DNA of 6,395 bases from Mailhella sp. (GTDB lineage: Bacteria > Desulfobacterota > Desulfovibrionia > Desulfovibrionales > Desulfovibrionaceae). Where the stretch lies: positions 1 to 6,395 of the forward strand of contig JAHHTE010000122.1 of the NCBI GenBank assembly GCA_020024815.1. The letters are read 5' to 3'. The notes below the pieces were generated by a model that had not been told where the DNA came from, did no database searches, and saw only the letters and a program-made list of their open reading frames with translations. The translations under genes were made by a program, and so were the position numbers. Positions 1 to 3,831 of the stretch are shown piece after piece. Each line of letters begins with the position of its first letter. Within the stretch, counting starts at the first letter, position 1.

Positions 1-98
1 GTTTTCTACTTTATTAGAAAAATTAAAAAAATACTTATATTCAATATAGTTAAATAAATATTTTTTTGAAAAAAACTTTTGCTCATATCCTAAACTAT

Positions 99-132
99 GT
101 AAATTTATTAAAATAAGTTTTAATAAATTTAC
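99..132. repeat. Perfect 15-bp inverted repeat in the left intergenic region
   Basis: Arms 99-113 and 118-132 are perfect reverse complements (GTAAATTTATTAAAA on the left) around the 4-base loop TAAG. The stem is almost entirely A/T. It could be a weak transcript-ending or transcript-stabilising hairpin, or a site for a dimeric DNA-binding protein. No poly-T tract directly follows the right arm, so a standard + strand terminator is not clear. It lies about 70 bases upstream of the promoter of the small beta-grasp gene. The repeat is certain from the sequence; its role is unknown. Confidence 0.6.
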
Positions 133-138
133 CTAATT

Positions 139-167
139 GAGAGGGGGTGTGGGAAATCATTTCCCCC
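139..167. repeat. G-rich/C-rich hairpin element
   Basis: A G-run (143-147) is followed by the stem GGGAAA (151-156), loop TCA and TTTCCC (160-165). C163-C167 could alternatively pair with G143-G147. It stands out as a GC-rich island in very AT-rich DNA. It is followed by A residues on + and has no U-tract after it on either strand, so it does not look like a simple terminator. The GAGAGGGG start also occurs in the palindrome near the right edge (6251-6288), which suggests a dispersed intergenic element. The rest of 1-262 holds no coding region that I can support. Confidence 0.45.
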
Positions 168-200
168 AAAAAAATAAAATTAAATGAATAAAAAAATGTT

Positions 201-228
201 TTGCGTTATTTTATACTCTTGTTATACT
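201..228 (+). promoter_or_regulatory. Sigma-70-type promoter with extended -10
   Basis: The -35 box is TTGCGT (201-206), then a 16-base spacer, then the -10 box TATACT (223-228). TG at 220-221 sits one base before the -10, making it an extended -10 promoter. Transcription would start near 235 and give a leader of about 28 bases before the ATG at 263. It probably drives the beta-grasp gene and the glycosyltransferase together. Assigned from consensus match and position only. Confidence 0.6.
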
Positions 229-262
229 TAATTAAGCGTCTTTAAGGATTAATCAATAGGTT

Positions 263-508
263 ATGAAAAATAATACAATAAAAGAAACTCCCTTTGTCCC
301 AACAACAATTACAGTCATTATACAACCAGAAGAAGAAACAATTATTGTTCCTCGTGCAAAAGCTAAAAATGTTGCAAGACTTATAGAATATCTTGGTTTA
401 CGCCCCTATACAGCACTTGTTGCTCGCAATGGGATACCTTTAACTCCTGATATTCCCCTTTACCCTGAACAAACTATTATAGTTCGCAAAGTTATGTCTG
501 CTGGCTAA
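263..508 (+). CDS. Small ThiS/MoaD-like beta-grasp protein
   Basis: The 81-residue protein looks like a ubiquitin-like sulfur-carrier fold. A short N-terminal tail is followed by a strand (TITVIIQPEEETIIVP), a helix (about residues 32-44, KAKNVARLIEYLGL), a strand with the ThiS-like pattern ALVARNGIPL (about 51-60) and a last strand TIIVRKV running to the C-terminus. ThiS and MoaD are known to end in Gly-Gly, which is adenylated and thiocarboxylated. This protein ends in Ser-Ala-Gly, so the last Gly is kept but the one before it is Ala. The ribosome binding site is weak (AAGGA at 244-248 is far away; AGG at 258-260 is too close), and no better start exists. The next gene starts 4 bases after the stop, implying co-transcription and probably coupled translation. 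It may be a sulfur carrier, or a beta-grasp adaptor that has lost that chemistry. No E1-like activating enzyme is in the window. The family assignment rests on pattern, so moderate confidence; that the gene is real is more certain. Confidence 0.7.
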   Translation: MKNNTIKETPFVPTTITVIIQPEEETIIVPRAKAKNVARLIEYLGLRPYTALVARNGIPLTPDIPLYPEQTIIVRKVMSAG

Positions 509-512
509 ATTT

Positions 513-2108
513 ATGAATTACACAATTATTAATCTTACAAGATTTGGAGATTTACTTCAAACTGCTTGCACAATCGCAGCACTTAAAAAAAGTGGTAACC
601 ACAAAATATCTCTTATTTGTTTAGAACAATTTGCAAAAGCAACAAGTTTTATTCCTAATCTTGACCATATTGCACCTTTCAAGGGAACTACTCTTTTAAA
701 ACATATTAGTCTTGGAGATTTTAATAATTGGTGTACTGCTTACCAAGATTTAAAACAATGGATACATACATATAATCAAGAATTTAAACCAGATTATATT
801 ATCAATCTTACCCCAACCCCAAAATGCAGGCTTTTAGCAAGATTACTTGCTTTACAAAATCCACAAATACAACAAATTGGTTTTTGTGTAGATGAATTTG
901 GCTTTACAAATAATACAAATGCATGGACAAGTTATACCCAAGCAGTAACACAAATTCGTGGTGGTAGCCCCTATAATCTTATTGATGAATTTCGTTCCAT
1001 GCTAAGTCTTGCTCCTGAAAAATATGTTCTTTGCAAACCTAACCAAGAATTATGTCAAAATGCCCTTTCTTTTTTAAAAGAAAATAGTCCACAAGGTTGT
1101 CAGGGTTTTATAGGTTTTCAGTTAGGTGCTAGTAATGCAATTCGACAATGGAGCATTAATAATTTTGCAAAATTAGCTGAACTTATTTGGAAACAAAAAC
1201 GTTTAGTCCCTGTTTTACTTGGAACAAAAACAGAACTTCATCTTGTGGAAAATTTTCAAAAACATATTAATAAAGATATACCTTATATTAATTTTTGTGG
1301 AAAAAGTACTCTTGATGAACTTGGAGCTATGCTTTATAATTTTAAAGCATTAATTAGCAATGATACAGGAACATTGCATCTTGCAACGGGTTTATCTATT
1401 CCTGTTATTGGTATATATTTAGCCACTGCACAAGTTTGGGATACGGGGCCTTATGGTGAAAAACAACTTTGCCTTGAACCTATGCTTGATTGTCATCCTT
1501 GTAATTTTAACACAACTTGTCAAAAAAATTATCTTTGTCAAAAAATAATATCTGCTGAAACTGTTTATTCTGCACTCTGCTATCAACTAGGGGAAAAAAA
1601 TTCCTCTTTTACAAAAAACAATGAAGCAAGAATTTGGGAAGGATTTTTTCAAGAAGATGGTTTTATTAACTATAACCCATTACATATTACTAATGAAATT
1701 GATCAACGAACAAACTGGATGCAATGGCAAAGAATTTTATATAAAAATATCTTAGCAAAATTACAACAACCAAACCCAAAAATTACAAATACATTTTTTA
1801 ATAAAATACTAGTACCTTGCCCACAAGCTGCACAAGAATTAGAAAAAATTCTTGCATTTTTACTTTTAGCTCGTGAACACGCTACCCTTTTCTCAAAACT
1901 TACAAATACAAAAACACAAGAAAATTTTCTTGCATCTGTACAAAGATTATCAAATTTTTTAAAACAATCTACATATTTTCTCCCTCTTTATCTTTTATTT
2001 GAACAATTACTACAAGAAAAAGCAAAAGATATTAATGAATTAATCCAGTTTCTTGACGTTTTAAGAACAGAATTACAAGATTTTCATTCTCTCCTCATGC
2101 AATCTTAG
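513..2108 (+). CDS. Glycosyltransferase family 9 (heptosyltransferase-like) with C-terminal extension
   Basis: This is a GT-B fold glycosyltransferase of the ADP-heptose:LPS heptosyltransferase family, which transfers sugars from nucleotide donors at the cytoplasmic side of the inner membrane. The start is set by the family's N-terminal strand-loop INLTRFGDLLQT (residues 6-17). The donor-binding half opens with GFQLGASNAIRQWS (201-214). LLGTKTE follows, then NDTGTLHLATGLSIPVIGIY with D284, the hallmark GT9 segment, and TGPYG. A cysteine cluster, C327-x2-C330-x5-C336-x5-C342, follows; similar Cys-rich tails occur in some GT9 enzymes and may bind metal or form a structural knot. Typical heptosyltransferases are about 320-360 residues. 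Here about 170 extra residues (360-531) form a mostly helical, Lys/Gln/Leu-rich region that I do not recognise. The gene follows the beta-grasp gene by 4 bases with no clear Shine-Dalgarno, suggesting translational coupling. No terminator follows it. The substrate could be LPS core heptose, but the extension and the sigma-54 neighbours make a surface or flagellar protein acceptor plausible. Family confident; substrate unknown. Confidence 0.9.
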   Translation: MNYTIINLTRFGDLLQTACTIAALKKSGNHKISLICLEQFAKATSFIPNLDHIAPFKGTTLLKHISLGDFNNWCTAYQDLKQWIHTYNQEFKPDYIINLTPTPKCRLLARLLALQNPQIQQIGFCVDEFGFTNNTNAWTSYTQAVTQIRGGSPYNLIDEFRSMLSLAPEKYVLCKPNQELCQNALSFLKENSPQGCQGFIGFQLGASNAIRQWSINNFAKLAELIWKQKRLVPVLLGTKTELHLVENFQKHINKDIPYINFCGKSTLDELGAMLYNFKALISNDTGTLHLATGLSIPVIGIYLATAQVWDTGPYGEKQLCLEPMLDCHPCNFNTTCQKNYLCQKIISAETVYSALCYQLGEKNSSFTKNNEARIWEGFFQEDGFINYNPLHITNEIDQRTNWMQWQRILYKNILAKLQQPNPKITNTFFNKILVPCPQAAQELEKILAFLLLAREHATLFSKLTNTKTQENFLASVQRLSNFLKQSTYFLPLYLLFEQLLQEKAKDINELIQFLDVLRTELQDFHSLLMQS

Positions 2109-2120
2109 CAACCAATAAAA

Positions 2121-2136
2121 TGGCATAAAAGTTGCA
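2121..2136 (+). promoter_or_regulatory. Sigma-54 (RpoN) promoter, -24/-12
   Basis: TGGCATAAAAGTTGCA matches the sigma-54 consensus TGGCAC-N5-TTGCW. The invariant GG (2122-2123) and GC (2134-2135) are separated by exactly 10 bases. Transcription would start near 2147, giving a leader of about 67 bases before the ATG at 2214. Sigma-54 promoters need an activating enhancer-binding ATPase, so the downstream pair should be conditionally expressed; in many flagellated Gram-negatives this class drives hook, basal-body and chaperone genes. The enhancer site would probably lie within the end of the glycosyltransferase gene and I could not identify it. Confidence 0.8.
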
Positions 2137-2203
2137 TATTATTAAATAAAATACGCACTAACGGCAATTATTTCCTGCGTAAAAAATCGCATTCGTAGAT
2201 CTT

Positions 2204-2208
2204 GGAGG
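2204..2208 (+). promoter_or_regulatory. Ribosome binding site deciding the ATG at 2214
   Basis: GGAGG lies 5 bases before the ATG at 2214. An in-frame TTG at 2202 would give four extra residues but would place the start on top of this site, so the ATG is preferred. Confidence 0.85.
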
Positions 2209-2213
2209 GAAAA

Positions 2214-2831
2214 ATGATTTACATTAATGGTCAAAAAAGCGCTTTTGAAATTAACCAATTTGCAAACTTAGAAGAACTTATTGTTGCAGCTAATGAATCT
2301 TGCACAAGTGCAAATGAAGTTATTACTGAAATTCATTTAAATGATGAACTTTTTAACGAACTTTATCCACACCAAGCAGAAGATATTGAACCAAATGAAA
2401 TTCAAAAAGTAGAAATTTTTAGTATTGGTTACAATAAAATGGCTTCTGATATTGTAGAAGAGCTTTTTAAAGTTACTGCATCTATTCGTGTTGCTGCTAC
2501 TCAAGCTTCTGAAACTCTCCGTCGTGGTGATGACTTTGAAGCTCTTAACACTATTCAAAATATGACTGATGTTGCACGTAACTTCTTTAACATGATTAAT
2601 TATTTCCAAGCTGATTTTAACGCACCTGAAACTGCTGAATATAAAGAAACTGTAAATAAATTCAATAACATTGTTGATGAAATTAATACAGAAATGGAAA
2701 ACGAAGACTGGATTTTAGTTGCTGACCTTTTAGAATTTGAAGTAGCACCTCTTTGTGCTGAATTTGATGAATACTTAAAAACTCTTCGTTTTTATTTTTC
2801 AACTGAAGTAAATAACCAAATTGCTCAATAA
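2214..2831 (+). CDS. Uncharacterised acidic two-part protein, likely flagellar or surface-assembly related
   Basis: I do not recognise a named family for this 205-residue soluble protein. It has no signal peptide or membrane segment. Residues 1 to about 70 begin MIYINGQ, with alternating hydrophobic strands, a helix (LEELIVAANES) and a final strand QKVEIFSI. This looks like a small beta-grasp or other alpha/beta domain. Residues from about 75 to the end are helical: MASDIVEELFKVTASIRVAA, the stretch around LRRGDDFEALNTIQNM, then an acidic segment ending in EDWILVADLLEFEVAPLCAEF. I associate the pattern D-W/Y-x-LADLLE-Y/F-E-x-x-P with hypothetical proteins near flagellar and flagellin-modification genes; that is recollection, not a search result. 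It is very rich in Glu and Asp. A sigma-54 promoter sits directly upstream and a chaperone-like gene follows 10 bases after the stop. The start is the ATG backed by GGAGG. Certain as a gene; function is inference only. Confidence 0.85.
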   Translation: MIYINGQKSAFEINQFANLEELIVAANESCTSANEVITEIHLNDELFNELYPHQAEDIEPNEIQKVEIFSIGYNKMASDIVEELFKVTASIRVAATQASETLRRGDDFEALNTIQNMTDVARNFFNMINYFQADFNAPETAEYKETVNKFNNIVDEINTEMENEDWILVADLLEFEVAPLCAEFDEYLKTLRFYFSTEVNNQIAQ

Positions 2832-2835
2832 GAGG
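2831..2835 (+). promoter_or_regulatory. Ribosome binding site deciding the ATG at 2842
   Basis: AGAGG overlaps the last base of the previous stop codon and lies 6 bases before the ATG at 2842. The in-frame TTG at 2821, inside the preceding gene, lacks such a site and is not preferred. The arrangement implies coupled translation of the two genes. Confidence 0.75.
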
Positions 2836-2841
2836 TATCCT

Positions 2842-3171
2842 ATGAGCCTCACGTTACTTGATAGAATGCTCATTATTGCCCAACACGAGCTTGAAGCTAT
2901 GCAACAAGGCGATATTGATAGTGCTATTTCTTTTTTTGAAGAAAGAACAGAGCTATTATCACAAGTGCAAGAAAACCACGATGAAGCAAATGCAGAAGAT
3001 TGTAAGGTAAAACTTCTTGCTCTTCAAGGATATCATCAGTTGATTTATGAAGAAGGATTGAAATTACGCGATTCTATCAAAGAGTCACTTCAAAAAAATA
3101 AAACACATGGTGCAGTGGCTAAACGATACGCTAATAATAGAGGTAATAACTCGCATAGTTATAAGCGATAA
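2842..3171 (+). CDS. Small helical protein resembling FlgN/FliT-type flagellar export chaperones
   Basis: This 109-residue, almost entirely helical protein opens with LLDRMLIIAQHELEAMQQGD, followed by a helix built on IDSAISFFEERTELLSQV. The layout (a first helix ending in an Ala/Gln-Gly-Asp turn, then a helix with E-E-R-x-x-L-L) is the general pattern of FlgN and FliT, which hold hook-associated or filament-cap proteins before export. A third long helix spans about residues 55-90, and the tail is basic and polar (KRYANNRGNNSHSYKR), as in FlgN-like proteins with a disordered C-terminal binding segment. FlgN and FliT are typically about 110-140 residues. It is co-directional with the unknown protein 10 bases upstream under the same sigma-54 promoter, and ends at a strong terminator starting one base after its stop. 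Short helical proteins are easy to mis-assign, so the chaperone call is tentative. Confidence 0.8.
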   Translation: MSLTLLDRMLIIAQHELEAMQQGDIDSAISFFEERTELLSQVQENHDEANAEDCKVKLLALQGYHQLIYEEGLKLRDSIKESLQKNKTHGAVAKRYANNRGNNSHSYKR

Positions 3172-3201
3172 AAAAAAGGTTTCCATTAGGAAACCTTTTT
3201 T
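3172..3201. terminator. Bidirectional intrinsic terminator between convergent genes
   Basis: Arms AAAAAAGGTTTCC (3172-3184) and GGAAACCTTTTTT (3189-3201) pair perfectly over 13 bp around the loop ATTA. Read on +, the stem ends in six T residues and closes the gene pair ending at 3171. Read on -, it also ends in a T-run and lies 5 bases past the 3' end of the tRNA-Sec gene, so it probably stops that transcript too. Confidence 0.9.
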
Positions 3202-3206
3202 AAATT

Positions 3207-3300
3207 TGGCGGAAGTGTATAGGAGTCGAACCTACCTTAGACATTTCTGCCTAACAACAGTTTTGAAGACTGCGTGCTACACCGGTAACAAAACACCTCC
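3207..3300 (-). tRNA. selC: tRNA-Sec (anticodon UCA)
   Basis: This 94-base selenocysteine tRNA gene encodes its own CCA (3209-3207). All hallmark features can be paired by eye. There is an 8-bp acceptor stem GGAGGTGT/ACACTTCC with one G-U, and a 6-bp D stem TGTTAC/GTAGCA closed by CGGT. The anticodon loop CTTCAAA carries TCA (complement of 3264-3266). A long variable arm, TTAGGCA/TGTCTAA, closes on a GAAA tetraloop. A 5-bp T stem with loop TTCGACT and discriminator G complete it. The 8+5 arrangement is the bacterial form. It is charged with serine, converted to selenocysteine by SelA and delivered by SelB to recoded UGA codons. None of selA, selB or selD, nor any obvious selenoprotein, lies in the window. 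It sits downstream of the rel/yhcH-like genes on the same strand. Confidence 0.96.
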
Positions 3301-3313
3301 ATTGCGAAAATGG

Positions 3314-3342
3314 TATATATATTATTTTTTATAACTTAGCAA
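3314..3342 (-). promoter_or_regulatory. Putative promoter of tRNA-Sec
   Basis: On the - strand, TTGCTA (3342-3337) as -35, a 17-base spacer and TATATA (3319-3314) as -10 lie just ahead of the tRNA 5' end at 3300. The -35 overlaps the last sense codon and stop of the yhcH-like gene. It would allow tRNA expression independent of the upstream operon, though readthrough from it is also possible. The surrounding TA-repeat makes the exact -10 uncertain. Confidence 0.5.
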
Positions 3343-3821
3343 GCTTTTTCCCATAACTCATGTGGTATTTTAATTATTGCTTTTTTTAAACGCATACATT
3401 TTTCATTAGGTCTATCATCAATAAGCAAAGTTTTATGCACTTCATAAGGCATAAAAATAGCACAATTTCCTACTTCAACATAAAAAGTACAGTCTTTTTC
3501 ATCAATACTAGGAAAAAAGCCTGCATCTTTTTCTTCTGAATAATTTCCATTACCTAAAAAATGTGTAAAAAAAGCACCTTCTATTCTTTCAACACCACTA
3601 ATAGTACAATGAATATCAATATATTTTTTATGATATTCAAAATCATTATCTTGTTTTACTTCTGTTGACATTACATTATAAAACGCACCATGACAAAGTT
3701 CATAACTTCCATCAGGCATATCTAAAATACGAGTATAATCTTTTACAAATTTTTCTATTATTTCACGCCAAATTTCATTTTTTCCAATACGAAATAACTG
3801 CTCTAATCGTAATAAAAACAT
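3336..3821 (-). CDS. YhcH/YjgK/YiaL family (DUF386) cupin-like protein
   Basis: This 161-residue cytoplasmic protein belongs to the family that includes E. coli YhcH (NanQ, a sialic acid anomerase), YjgK (TabA), YiaL and EbgC, the small subunit of evolved beta-galactosidase. The family signature is clear: FEYHKKYIDIHCTISGVERI at residues 61-80, then YSEEKDAGFF (94-103) and FMPYEVHK (123-130). E62, H64, H71 and H129 fit the metal-binding set of the cupin-like barrel. Family members are usually about 150 residues, so it is full length. A Shine-Dalgarno (AAAGGGG, in the gap behind the rel stop) lies upstream, and the gene begins 10 bases after rel ends, implying one operon. The tRNA-Sec gene follows. 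Likely role: opening or mutarotation of a sugar, or a regulatory relative. No sugar catabolic genes are nearby to name the substrate. Confidence 0.9.
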   Translation of the reverse strand: MFLLRLEQLFRIGKNEIWREIIEKFVKDYTRILDMPDGSYELCHGAFYNVMSTEVKQDNDFEYHKKYIDIHCTISGVERIEGAFFTHFLGNGNYSEEKDAGFFPSIDEKDCTFYVEVGNCAIFMPYEVHKTLLIDDRPNEKCMRLKKAIIKIPHELWEKAC

Positions 3822-3831
3822 TTTTTCCCCT

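Noticed and set aside
143..170. G/C-rich hairpin read as a standard terminator
   Set aside because: It is followed by A residues on + and by CACACCCCCTCTC on -, so neither strand has a U-tract.
2202..2213. Upstream TTG start for the 205-residue protein
   Set aside because: The TTG overlaps the GGAGG ribosome binding site of the ATG at 2214, which is the better start.
2337..2609. - strand open frame inside the 205-residue gene
   Set aside because: It is a shadow of a real gene with a good ribosome binding site and sensible protein; its translation is low in complexity and Phe/Ile/Asn rich.
2821..2841. Upstream TTG start for the chaperone-like protein
   Set aside because: It lies inside the previous gene without its own ribosome binding site, whereas ATG 2842 has AGAGG 6 bases upstream.
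3107..3334. + strand open frame running over the terminator and tRNA-Sec
   Set aside because: It lies across a clear hairpin terminator and the complement of a well-folded tRNA, overlaps the preceding gene in another frame and resembles no protein.
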